DNA from: SZUA-309 sp965232595
Lineage (GTDB): Bacteria > Pseudomonadota > Gammaproteobacteria > Pseudomonadales > Azotimanducaceae
Assembly: GCA_965232595.1 (NCBI GenBank)
Contig: OZ246983.1
Span: 1,984,001-2,048,000 of the forward strand
Direction: 5' to 3'
DNA length: 64,000 nt
In this document: positions 41,381-48,889 of the stretch, piece after piece
How the letters are laid out: each line of letters opens with the position of its first letter
Numbering within the stretch: position 1 is the stretch's first letter
Program-made: the position numbers and the translations under genes
The notes under the pieces: model-generated
Database searches by the model: none
Told to the model about the DNA's origin: nothing
What the model saw: the letters and a program-made list of their open reading frames with translations, nothing else

Positions 41381-42507
41381 GCGTCAAGCTGCTTGGGAGC
41401 CTGCTCGTCATCTGGACGCTGCTGGGTGGGGGTAAGGTAGCGTTTGCTGCCGATGAGCGGGTTGAGCAGCTGCTGTTGCGGATCGAGATGCTGGAAGCTC
41501 GATTGGCTGCGCTCGAGTCGGGCGCAGAACCAACGGCGGCCCTTGTTCCTGCGGCTGTCGTAGCGCCCGCAGCAACAGACCAGGCGGCCGATGCTGAAGG
41601 TGAGGCGCTGCTCAGCTCGACGGTGGATGTTCGAGAGCAGGAGCGGCTCGTCCGGGCGGCCTTCGAAAGCACTCTGGTCGATCGAGGTGGGCTCCTGCTC
41701 TCACCCTGGAGCTTCGACATCGAACCGTCGCTTGGCTACGGGGTGAGCGCCTCGGAACGCATCGTGATTGATGGATTTTCCATCCTTCCGGTGCTGGTGG
41801 TCGGCGACATCGTCTCGGAGCGGATTCGCCGGGAGCGTCTCGAGGCGGTAACAACCGCCCGGCTCGGCTTGCCGGGTGATCTGCAGATCGACCTGTCGTT
41901 GCCGTACGTGCATGAGGAGTTTCAGGTCGTAACGGCAGAGAACGAAGAGAGCATAGTTGCCGACCAGGGGTTCGGGGATCTCTCGGTCGGGCTGAGCTGG
42001 CAGGTGCACCGCAGTCGAGGCCGAATGCCTGACCTCCTGGCGGGCGTGACTTGGAAGTCGGATAGCGGCAGCAGCCCTTTTGCCGCAGGGCCGAAGGAAA
42101 TCGCTTTCGGCTCGGGCTATCACGGCCTCCGGGCCAGGCTGAACGCGGTAAAGGTTGTGGACCCGGTCGTGTTCTTCGGCGGTATCAACTACCAGCACAA
42201 CTTTGAGACGGAAAAAGAGATCGGCAGCTTTGATCCGGGTGATTCTTTCGGATTCAACGTGGGTATGGCCATCGCGCTAAACCTGAACACCTCTCTGAAT
42301 CTCTCTTACGATCAGATCAGCCATGGTCACAGCCGGCTGGATGGAGTTGAACTGCCGGGCTCCGATGGAACGCTGGGTGTTGCCTCTTTCGGTGGCAGTT
42401 ACGCTGCACCCGGCTTTGCAGTGGATTTCTCTGTGGGCATCGGGATTACCGAGGAGGCTCCTGATCTCCTTGCTCGGTTTGCCGTTCCCTTCCGCTTTCG
42501 GAACTGA
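41377..42507 (+). CDS. Outer-membrane beta-barrel exporter with N-terminal coiled coil (FapF-like)
   Basis: 376 residues; ATGA overlap with the peptidase gene. Signal peptide to about Ala24, then a heptad helix ERVEQLLLRIEMLEARLAALE (28-48), an Ala/Pro linker (49-74) and a beta-barrel from about 108 to the end, with alternating strands such as LQIDLSLPYVHEEFQVV and FGDLSVGLSWQVHRS, ending FAVPFRFRN. The coiled coil, linker and roughly 12-strand barrel match the known layout of FapF, the trimeric outer-membrane pore for Fap fibrils; the barrel part is also like the phenol-degradation MetA-type family. It is the last gene of the operon and the probable exit pore for the precursors. Confidence 0.8.
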   Translation: MSVKLLGSLLVIWTLLGGGKVAFAADERVEQLLLRIEMLEARLAALESGAEPTAALVPAAVVAPAATDQAADAEGEALLSSTVDVREQERLVRAAFESTLVDRGGLLLSPWSFDIEPSLGYGVSASERIVIDGFSILPVLVVGDIVSERIRRERLEAVTTARLGLPGDLQIDLSLPYVHEEFQVVTAENEESIVADQGFGDLSVGLSWQVHRSRGRMPDLLAGVTWKSDSGSSPFAAGPKEIAFGSGYHGLRARLNAVKVVDPVVFFGGINYQHNFETEKEIGSFDPGDSFGFNVGMAIALNLNTSLNLSYDQISHGHSRLDGVELPGSDGTLGVASFGGSYAAPGFAVDFSVGIGITEEAPDLLARFAVPFRFRN

Positions 42508-42512
42508 TCCCC

Positions 42513-43403
42513 TCAGATCTTGATGGCTTCACGAAAAGCCCGCACCGCCGGGGTCGGCAGGTGTCTGGCGATTGTGACGAAAACCAGCTGCACGTCGATG
42601 TTGGTGTCGAAGTCGGCAGCAACCACCGCTTTCCTCTGCCTGCTGCCCGTGAGCGTGGCCAGAGACGACTGCGGCGCCAGTGTGACGATGTCGCTGCTGG
42701 CGGCGAGGGACAGGCAGGCCGACAGGCTGTTCAGTCGGTAGCGCGGCTGAACCGCCGGATCTGTCTGTCCGGCCAGCGCTTCGAACAGCCGGTTCTCGTT
42801 GAAGTAGCGGCTGGGTATGGCCAGCGGGTAGGCCAGCAGCTTCGCCAGTGACCTGGCTCGGGCGGCGGGATGGCCCGGGCGGTGCACGAACACCAGGTGC
42901 TCCTTGTGCAGTCGTTCCATACGCAGCGATGGAGCATATGGCGAGGTGGCGAAGTTCGCCTCGTCGCCCACCACGAGATCACATTCACCGCTGGACAGAT
43001 CCCGGTAGATGTCCGGGCCGCCGACCATAACGTCGATTTCCAGGTTCGGGTGGCTCGCAGCCAGTCGCGCCAGGCCGCTGGCCAGTAGAGTCTCTGCCGC
43101 AAGCGCCATGGCGCCCACTCGCAGCGCGCCCAGATCGCCGCCGGCCAGAAGTCGAGCCTCCTCGTCGAAAGCGCCGGCCGCCTGCAGGGCGCGCTCCGCT
43201 CTGTCGATCAGCTGGCGGGCGCTGTCCGTGGGCTCGACAGTGCGCGTGGTGCGGTTGAACAGCCGGAGGCCCAGCTGTTCTTCCAGCTGCTGAATCCGTT
43301 TGGTCACCGAGCTTTGCGCGACGCCCATCTCTTCGGCGGCCGAGCGGAAGCTGCGGTTTCGGTAAACGCTGACGAACTGCTCGAGCAGGCGCAGGTCACT
43401 CAT
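42513..43403 (-). CDS. LysR family transcriptional regulator
   Basis: 296 residues from the ATG at 43403. The N-terminal HTH reads MSDLRLLEQFVSVYRNRSF, then RSAAEEMGVAQSSVTKRIQQLEEQLGLRLF. The effector-binding domain spans about 90-295, with GGDLGALRVGAMALAAETLL at the hinge. It is divergent from the Gfo/Idh-led operon across 93 bp and is its likely regulator. It is convergent with the FapF-like gene (5-bp gap). Confidence 0.93.
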   Translation of the reverse strand: MSDLRLLEQFVSVYRNRSFRSAAEEMGVAQSSVTKRIQQLEEQLGLRLFNRTTRTVEPTDSARQLIDRAERALQAAGAFDEEARLLAGGDLGALRVGAMALAAETLLASGLARLAASHPNLEIDVMVGGPDIYRDLSSGECDLVVGDEANFATSPYAPSLRMERLHKEHLVFVHRPGHPAARARSLAKLLAYPLAIPSRYFNENRLFEALAGQTDPAVQPRYRLNSLSACLSLAASSDIVTLAPQSSLATLTGSRQRKAVVAADFDTNIDVQLVFVTIARHLPTPAVRAFREAIKI

Positions 43404-43420
43404 GAATTTCCATCCTGCTG

Positions 43421-43439
43421 TATTTCCTAATAAGAAATA
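43421..43439. promoter_or_regulatory. Candidate LysR operator in the divergent region
   Basis: TATTTC-N7-GAAATA, a perfect 6-bp inverted repeat of 19 bp, 18 bp upstream of the regulator ATG and 58 bp upstream of the operon start. Size, symmetry and AT-richness fit a LysR-type recognition site. Confidence 0.5.
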
Positions 43440-43496
43440 ATAAGCCGAAATTGATTCGCTAACATATCCGGCTGACCTGAGGAGGAGAGCAGGGAT

Positions 43497-44762
43497 TTGG
43501 ATAAGCGCGTCACGGGCAGTCGGGTGTTCCGGCAGAGCCGGGCATTTGGCTATCTGGAGGCGAAAGACCGGTTCCTGACCGGGCCGCCCGAGCCGCAGCT
43601 CCGCTACGGCTTCATCGGCTGCGGGATGATGGGTCTGGAGCACATGCGCAACGCCCGGCTGGTCGGCGAGGTGGGTGTGGCCGGTATATTCGATCCGTCG
43701 GATACCAGCATTCGGCATGCGCTCAGTTTCCTGTCCCGGCCGTCCGGGGGCGGCTCGCCGGATAGCCCGCAGCCAACCGTGTACGGCTCGCTCGAGGAGG
43801 CCTGCGCGGATCCTGAGACGGACGCGCTGATCATCGCCACGCCGAACTACACGCATCTCGACGTCATGCGCGTTGCATCCCGCTACGACAAAGCGATCTT
43901 TCTCGAGAAGCCGGTAGCAACCTCGGTCGCCGATGCCTATGAGGTCTGCCGCCTGGCCGCTGCCCATTCGAAGCCGGTACGCCTCGGCCTGCAGTACCGC
44001 TACAAAGCCATCTACGCCGAAGCGCTGGCGGAAGTATTTGAGCGGGAGGCCGTGGGTCGTGTGCACAGCATCAACATGCTGGAACATCGCATCCCGTTCC
44101 TGGACAAGGTCGGGCAGTGGAACAAGTTCAACGAGTTCACCGGCGGCGCGCTGGTCGAGAAGTGCTGCCACTACTTTGATCTGATCAACCAGTTTGCAGG
44201 GGGCAGGCCGGAACAGGTGTTCGCCATTGGCAGCCAGGCGGTTAACTTCCGCGAGTTCAGCTACGACAACAAGCGTGCGGACGGACTGGATCAGGCTCAG
44301 GTGAGCATCAGCTACGACAACGGGGTGATCGGTGCCTTCTCGCTGTGCATGTTCGTGCCGGGAGCCCGCGAAGAGCTGGTCGTCTGCGGCGATGCCGGTC
44401 GGCTGCAGGCGTCTGAGCAGGCCCTGCTCGGGGAAGAGAGCAGGAATCAGCTGGAGATCTGGAGCGGCGAGAACGGTGCCTCGAGGTCCTCCACGCCAGG
44501 CTACCCTTCCTATATAGCCAAAGCCGGCCATCACGGATCGACCTTCTTCGAGCACGTTGCCCTCGCTGAGCAGCTGAAGGGTGGCAGCGCCGAGGGCCCA
44601 ACTCTGGCGGACGGCTTCTGGTCAGTTGCGGTAGGCGCCGCAGCGCAACGGTCGATCGAGGCGAGGTCGGCCGTCGAGGTCGCTGAGGTGCTGCCGGAAG
44701 GATTCGATGCGGGGGCGCTGGAGCCCAGCTGGCGCAACGGGCAGAAGGGAGCGGCGTCATGA
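43497..44762 (+). CDS. Gfo/Idh/MocA family oxidoreductase
   Basis: 421 residues from a TTG at 43497 preceded by GAGGAGGAGAGCAGG. After about 35 leader residues comes the NAD(P) Rossmann motif YGFIGCGMMGLEHM, then IIATPNYTHLDV, the catalytic-lysine motif FLEKPVATSVADAYEV and the active-site segment GGALVEKCCHYFDL. It oxidises or reduces a sugar-like or cyclitol hydroxyl, or acts on a related carbonyl. It heads a six-gene operon; the stop overlaps the next start by 4 bp. Confidence 0.9.
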   Translation: MDKRVTGSRVFRQSRAFGYLEAKDRFLTGPPEPQLRYGFIGCGMMGLEHMRNARLVGEVGVAGIFDPSDTSIRHALSFLSRPSGGGSPDSPQPTVYGSLEEACADPETDALIIATPNYTHLDVMRVASRYDKAIFLEKPVATSVADAYEVCRLAAAHSKPVRLGLQYRYKAIYAEALAEVFEREAVGRVHSINMLEHRIPFLDKVGQWNKFNEFTGGALVEKCCHYFDLINQFAGGRPEQVFAIGSQAVNFREFSYDNKRADGLDQAQVSISYDNGVIGAFSLCMFVPGAREELVVCGDAGRLQASEQALLGEESRNQLEIWSGENGASRSSTPGYPSYIAKAGHHGSTFFEHVALAEQLKGGSAEGPTLADGFWSVAVGAAAQRSIEARSAVEVAEVLPEGFDAGALEPSWRNGQKGAAS

Positions 44763-45814
44763 GTGTCGAGGTCAGCTGGTTCTCTGCCCTGTGTGATGAT
44801 GACTACCGTTACCTCGGCGAACATGATCCGGCGCTGAAGTCTTCCTGGCCGCATTGCAGCGCGATCACCCGGACTGCCGATCGGCTCGGTTACGACGGCA
44901 TCCTGCTGCCCTCGGGCTATCAGCTCGGGATCGATTCCGTGACCTTTGCCGGCGGTGTGGCGCCGCTCACCGAGCAGATCCGGCTGCTGGTCGCGGTCCG
45001 CTGCGGCGAGCTCTGGGTGCCGCAACTGGCTCGCCAGCTGGCGACGCTGGACCAGATGCTTGCCGGGCGCCTGGCGATCAACATCATCTCCTCGGATATT
45101 CCCGGTGAAACGCTGTCTTCCCAGGACCGCTATCAGCGCACGCGGGAAACCATGCACGCCCTGCGGTCACTGCTGAACGGCGAGTCGGTATCGGCGAGCG
45201 GCGAGTTCCTGAACTTCGACGTCGAACCACCGAACGCCAGCACCGTCAGCGGTCGGTCGCCCCTGTTCTACTTCGGCGGCCTCTCTGAGCCGGCGCGGGC
45301 CGTAGCGGCCGAGTGTGCGGACGTGTTTCTGATGTGGCCGAACACTTTGCCCGAGGTCACCCAGGTGCTCGACGACATGCGCGCCCGGTCTGCAGCCTTC
45401 GACCGGACCCTGCGCTACGGGTACCGGGTTCACGTCATCGTCCGCGAGAGCGAAGGGGAAGCGATAGACGCTTCGCGGCGGCTGATGTCGAAACTCGATG
45501 CGGCCGAAGGTGCGCGGATCCGCGCTCAGTCGCTGGACAGCCAATCAGCCGGCGTGCGGGCTCAGGGAGAGCTCCGGGAGTCTGCAGACGAAGACGGTTT
45601 CGCCGAAGCGAACCTCTGGACCGGCATCGGCCGCGCCCGCAGCGGCTGCGGCGCGGCCATCGTCGGTGATCCCGATCAGGTGCTCGGCAAGCTGAGGGAT
45701 TACATGGCGCTGGGGATCGAGGCGTTCATCCTCTCGGGCTACCCGCATGAAGAAGAGTGCGACCTGTTCGCCCGATACGTGCTGCCCGAACTCGATCATG
45801 GGATCCTGAGCTAG
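44759..45814 (+). CDS. LLM-class flavin-dependent monooxygenase (SsuD-like)
   Basis: 351 residues, a luciferase-like TIM barrel. GYDGILLPSGYQLGIDSVTFAGGVAPLTEQIRLLVAVRCGELWVPQLARQLATLDQMLAGRLAINIISSD is typical of alkanesulfonate/SsuD-type enzymes, which use reduced FMN and O2. Other family segments include ARSGCGAAIVGDPDQVLGKL. A C-S or C-C oxidative cleavage in the pathway is possible; no sulfonate transporter is nearby. It overlaps the upstream gene by 4 bp. Confidence 0.9.
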   Translation: MSVEVSWFSALCDDDYRYLGEHDPALKSSWPHCSAITRTADRLGYDGILLPSGYQLGIDSVTFAGGVAPLTEQIRLLVAVRCGELWVPQLARQLATLDQMLAGRLAINIISSDIPGETLSSQDRYQRTRETMHALRSLLNGESVSASGEFLNFDVEPPNASTVSGRSPLFYFGGLSEPARAVAAECADVFLMWPNTLPEVTQVLDDMRARSAAFDRTLRYGYRVHVIVRESEGEAIDASRRLMSKLDAAEGARIRAQSLDSQSAGVRAQGELRESADEDGFAEANLWTGIGRARSGCGAAIVGDPDQVLGKLRDYMALGIEAFILSGYPHEEECDLFARYVLPELDHGILS

Positions 45815-45825
45815 GAGGTGAACCC

Positions 45826-46236
45826 ATGTCGATCGCAGGAACCGACCACACGGTCATCGTCGTCCGTGATATCGATGACGGCATACGCAGCTGGCGGGAC
45901 GGGCTCGGCCTGACCCTGAGCCATACGGCCGATCTGGAGGAAGCCGGCATCCACCAGGCCTTTTTCGCGCTGGAAGACGGCACCTTCCTCGAGCTGGTGG
46001 CGCCGATGCGGGCTGGCTCGCCGCTGGATGCGGTGCTCGAAGCCCGCGGTGAGGGCATTCATGTGCTTGCGCTCAAGGTGGACGACCTGGAGCAGACCGT
46101 TGCCGAGCTGACCAAGCAGGGCGTGCGCCTGACGGGGGTAGGCACGCCGCAGGTATTCGTTCACCCTAAGTCGGCGAACGGGGTGATGATCCAGCTGTGG
46201 CCGAAAGACCGGCCACACCGTTGGCGCGATGAGTGA
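45826..46236 (+). CDS. VOC family protein (methylmalonyl-CoA epimerase-like)
   Basis: 136 residues from the ATG at 45826 with a perfect AGGAGGTGA site; the longer reading from 45757 lies inside the preceding gene and is rejected. Paired beta-alpha-beta-beta-beta units: DHTVIVVRDIDDGIRSWRDGLGL with metal His8 and FLELVAP Glu, then GIHVLALKVDDLEQTVAEL and the final Gln-rich strand VMIQLWP. It is a small metal-dependent epimerase, lyase or dioxygenase; which one is unknown. Confidence 0.87.
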   Translation: MSIAGTDHTVIVVRDIDDGIRSWRDGLGLTLSHTADLEEAGIHQAFFALEDGTFLELVAPMRAGSPLDAVLEARGEGIHVLALKVDDLEQTVAELTKQGVRLTGVGTPQVFVHPKSANGVMIQLWPKDRPHRWRDE

Positions 46237-46245
46237 GGATGCGCG

Positions 46246-47274
46246 ATGAGCTATCAGGTAACCGATGCGGAAGCAGCCAGTGGTGAGATTGATGCGGCTA
46301 AGCTCGCCGCCATAGCCGAAGACATCGCCACGGACGGCTACGCCGTCGTCAGCGGTCTGATACCGGCTGATGTCTGCGAGCTGCTGCTCGACTCGGTGCT
46401 CGAGGATGCAGAGCAGGTCCGCGCTCTGGGCGAGACGACTCAACACGAGAAGGTGACGGGGCAGGGGCATCTGCAGCTGGGACTGAGGCGCTTCGCGCCT
46501 TTCGTGAGCCCGGCGCTGGTCGCCAACCCGTTGATCGAAAGCGTGGTTGCCGCCGTCCTTGGTCAGGGCGCGTGGCTCGGTTTCTACAGCGGCAACGTCA
46601 ACCTGCCGGGCAGCGTCCATCAGCCGCTGCACTACGATCGGCCGTTCTCCTGGCGAACGAAGGAGAAGGCAGAGAAGGATGGCCAGAGCTGGCCGCCGCC
46701 GACCACGACGCTTTCCTGCTCGGTGGCGCTCACCGACCTGACGGAGGAGAACGGCGCGACCGAAATCTATCCAGGCACCCACCACGAAACCGCCGTTACG
46801 GAGTGGCCCATGGGCGAGCGGATCAGCAACCACCCGGCGCTGATCGAGAAGTGGGGGCCGGCGCAGCGGATGGTGGTGCCTGCCGGTGGCATCTGCTTCC
46901 GTGATCCGCGTATGTGGCACCGTGGCGTGCCGAATCCGGCTGACCAGGCTCGGCCGATGATTGCCCTGACCTATCACGGCGAGCGCTGCCGGCACTTTCG
47001 CGGCCGGCTGACGAAGAACATGGATCCGGCGGACGTTGCCGCCTGCACCGAAAACCCGGCGCTCAAGGTACTCGATGACGGAACCCTGGGCGATGGCCGA
47101 CTGGTGTTCGAGGAAAACGCGCGGGCTGCGTTCATGCTCGACCACAGCCCGCACGGGATCAATCGTAACGTCCGCTTTGTTGCGGAGCCCGAGAAGGTGA
47201 ATCACTTCCTGGATAACCACCTCGTCGGCGGCGCCAGGGTAGTCAGTGGCGGTGACATCTCGCCCCGGGAGTAG
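46246..47274 (+). CDS. Phytanoyl-CoA dioxygenase (PhyH) family Fe(II)/2OG oxygenase
   Basis: 342 residues. The N-terminal helix-strand YAVVSGLIPADVCELLLDSVLEDAE is the PhyH start. The metal site is His-x-Asp in HQPLHYDRPFSW (around 129) and the distal His in MWHRGVPNPADQARPMIALTY (around 226), with the downstream Arg for 2-oxoglutarate. It hydroxylates an unknown small molecule. It is in the middle of the LysR-flanked operon, 9 bp after the VOC gene. Confidence 0.9.
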   Translation: MSYQVTDAEAASGEIDAAKLAAIAEDIATDGYAVVSGLIPADVCELLLDSVLEDAEQVRALGETTQHEKVTGQGHLQLGLRRFAPFVSPALVANPLIESVVAAVLGQGAWLGFYSGNVNLPGSVHQPLHYDRPFSWRTKEKAEKDGQSWPPPTTTLSCSVALTDLTEENGATEIYPGTHHETAVTEWPMGERISNHPALIEKWGPAQRMVVPAGGICFRDPRMWHRGVPNPADQARPMIALTYHGERCRHFRGRLTKNMDPADVAACTENPALKVLDDGTLGDGRLVFEENARAAFMLDHSPHGINRNVRFVAEPEKVNHFLDNHLVGGARVVSGGDISPRE

Positions 47275-47280
47275 CCGCCT

Positions 47281-48252
47281 ATGAAGGTGCTCTACATCGG
47301 CGGTACGGGGGAGATTTCCTATGCCTGCGTGCAGCGGAGCGTCGCGCTTGGCCAGCAGGTCACGGTGCTCAACCGGGGCCAGCGAGATGAAGCCCTGCCG
47401 GCCGCTGTTGAGCAGGTTGTCGGCGATCTCCGCGATGATGAGATTTACGCGAAGCTGGCAGCGCGGGAATTCGATGTGGTCTGTCAGTTTCTCGTCTTCG
47501 ATGAGCCTGCCCTCGAGCGCGATCTGCAGATCTTCTCCGGGCGCTGCGGGCAGTACGTTTTCATCTCCAGCGCTGCGGCCTATCGAAAGCCGCATCATGA
47601 AGGACTCGTTACCGAGGACATCCCGCTGGACAACCCGTTCTGGGCGTACGGCAGGAGTAAGGCCGCCTGCGAGGCGCTGCTGCTGGAAGCAGCCGACCGG
47701 CTGCCCTTCACCATCGTCCGGCCGAGCCACACCTATCGAACCCGCCTGCCGAGCACGGTGATTGACGGCAATCACCTGGCCTGGCGCCTGCTGCAGGGCA
47801 AGCCGGTGCTGGTGCACGACGATGGCTCGAATGTCTGGACGTTGACTCACGCAGAGGATTTTGCCGTCGCGTTTGCTGACCTGTTGGCGGCACCTGATGC
47901 GCTCGGCGGTGTCTTCCACATCACCAGCGATGAGGCGCCGAGCTGGCGCAGCATTATCGAGTCGGTGGCTCAGGTAGTTGACGCGCAACCGGATATCCGT
48001 GGCGTGCCCACAGCAATGTTGATTGGTTACGAGCCGGCGTGGGAAGGCCCGCTGCTCGGCGACAAGGCCAACGCCATGCGCTTCGACAACAGCGCGCTGC
48101 GCCGGGTGATCGGCGACTGGCAGTGTGAGGTCAGCCTTGCAGATGGCCTCGAGCGGGTATGGCCGCTGGTGGCCGAACGGCTGGCCTCGGGGTACGCGCC
48201 TAATGCTACGCTGGATGCCCTGATCGACAGAATTGTTGCGGAGGCTTCCTGA
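47281..48252 (+). CDS. NAD-dependent epimerase/dehydratase family reductase
   Basis: 323 residues, extended SDR. The cofactor motif is LYIGGTGEISYACVQRSVA (GxxGxxS form), the catalytic Ser is in FISSAAAYRKP, and the Tyr-Lys pair is in AYGRSKAACEAL. RPSHTYRTRLP is the usual substrate-binding segment. It acts on nucleotide sugars or related hydroxyl compounds. It is 6 bp after the PhyH gene and overlaps the next start by 1 bp. Confidence 0.9.
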   Translation: MKVLYIGGTGEISYACVQRSVALGQQVTVLNRGQRDEALPAAVEQVVGDLRDDEIYAKLAAREFDVVCQFLVFDEPALERDLQIFSGRCGQYVFISSAAAYRKPHHEGLVTEDIPLDNPFWAYGRSKAACEALLLEAADRLPFTIVRPSHTYRTRLPSTVIDGNHLAWRLLQGKPVLVHDDGSNVWTLTHAEDFAVAFADLLAAPDALGGVFHITSDEAPSWRSIIESVAQVVDAQPDIRGVPTAMLIGYEPAWEGPLLGDKANAMRFDNSALRRVIGDWQCEVSLADGLERVWPLVAERLASGYAPNATLDALIDRIVAEAS

Positions 48253-48743
48253 TGGACGCGTTTCAGACGCTGGCTGAGGTGGCGGTCGCGATCGCTGGCT
48301 TCTCCTCGCTGGCCATCGTCTTTCGCGGCCGCAGCTCCGACTGGCAGGGGCAGGAGTACATCAGCCTCGGGTTCGCCATGTGCTGGAGCATCGGCAGCGT
48401 GTTCTTTGCCCTGCTGCCGGTGATCCTGGGCGAGTTCGATGTCGATCTCCTCACCGCATCCCGTGTCGGCCTATACGGCATCGTCGTCTACATGATGCTG
48501 GTGGGGGCCATTCTCACTATTGCCCGTCGGCGGGTTGAGTCTGCGGGTGGCGGCTCGGCGGGTCTCAGCATAGGTCTGACGCTGCTGTTCGGCCTGATCG
48601 TCCTGGGTGCGCTGGGCGCCGGAACCGGGCTCCTGCCCGGGCCGGCAAACGGTTGGTACGCAGCGGTGATCACCCTGCTCATGGCACACGCAACCGCCGA
48701 GCTCGGCCTGTTGGTCATCCGGGTGGTTCGCGCACAGGGCTGA
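48252..48743 (+). CDS. Four-helix membrane protein of unknown function
   Basis: 163 residues with four hydrophobic segments (about 10-24, 40-57, 73-90 and 100-121) and a fifth weaker one near 135-155. It begins MDAFQTLAEVAVAIAGFSSLAIVFRGR, a pattern common to small hypothetical inner-membrane proteins. No transport motif is recognised. It is the last gene of the LysR-flanked operon by a 1-bp overlap; it could anchor or sense, or just share the transcript. Confidence 0.75.
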   Translation: MDAFQTLAEVAVAIAGFSSLAIVFRGRSSDWQGQEYISLGFAMCWSIGSVFFALLPVILGEFDVDLLTASRVGLYGIVVYMMLVGAILTIARRRVESAGGGSAGLSIGLTLLFGLIVLGALGAGTGLLPGPANGWYAAVITLLMAHATAELGLLVIRVVRAQG

Positions 48744-48748
48744 GAAAA

Positions 48749-48825
48749 TGGCGCGCCCGGTGCGATTCGAACGCACGACCTTTGGCTTCGGAGGCCAACA
48801 CTCTATCCAGCTGAGCTACGGGCGC
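48749..48825 (-). tRNA. tRNA-Arg (anticodon CCG)
   Basis: Complete cloverleaf of 77 nt on the minus strand with encoded CCA. Acceptor GCGCCCG pairs with CGGGCGC, D-arm AGCTCAGCTGGATAGAGT, anticodon stem-loop TTGGC-CTCCGAA-GCCAA with anticodon CCG, T-loop GTTCGAATC. It reads the CGG codon. Confidence 0.96.
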
Positions 48826-48889
48826 TTTGGGCCACCGGAAACGGTGGGGCGGCAATTATAGGCGCAAAAACTCAGATTGCGAGTCGGGC

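Noticed and set aside
45811..47988. 725-aa minus-strand frame across the VOC, PhyH and epimerase genes
   Set aside because: Antisense shadow spanning three real genes whose motifs are intact.
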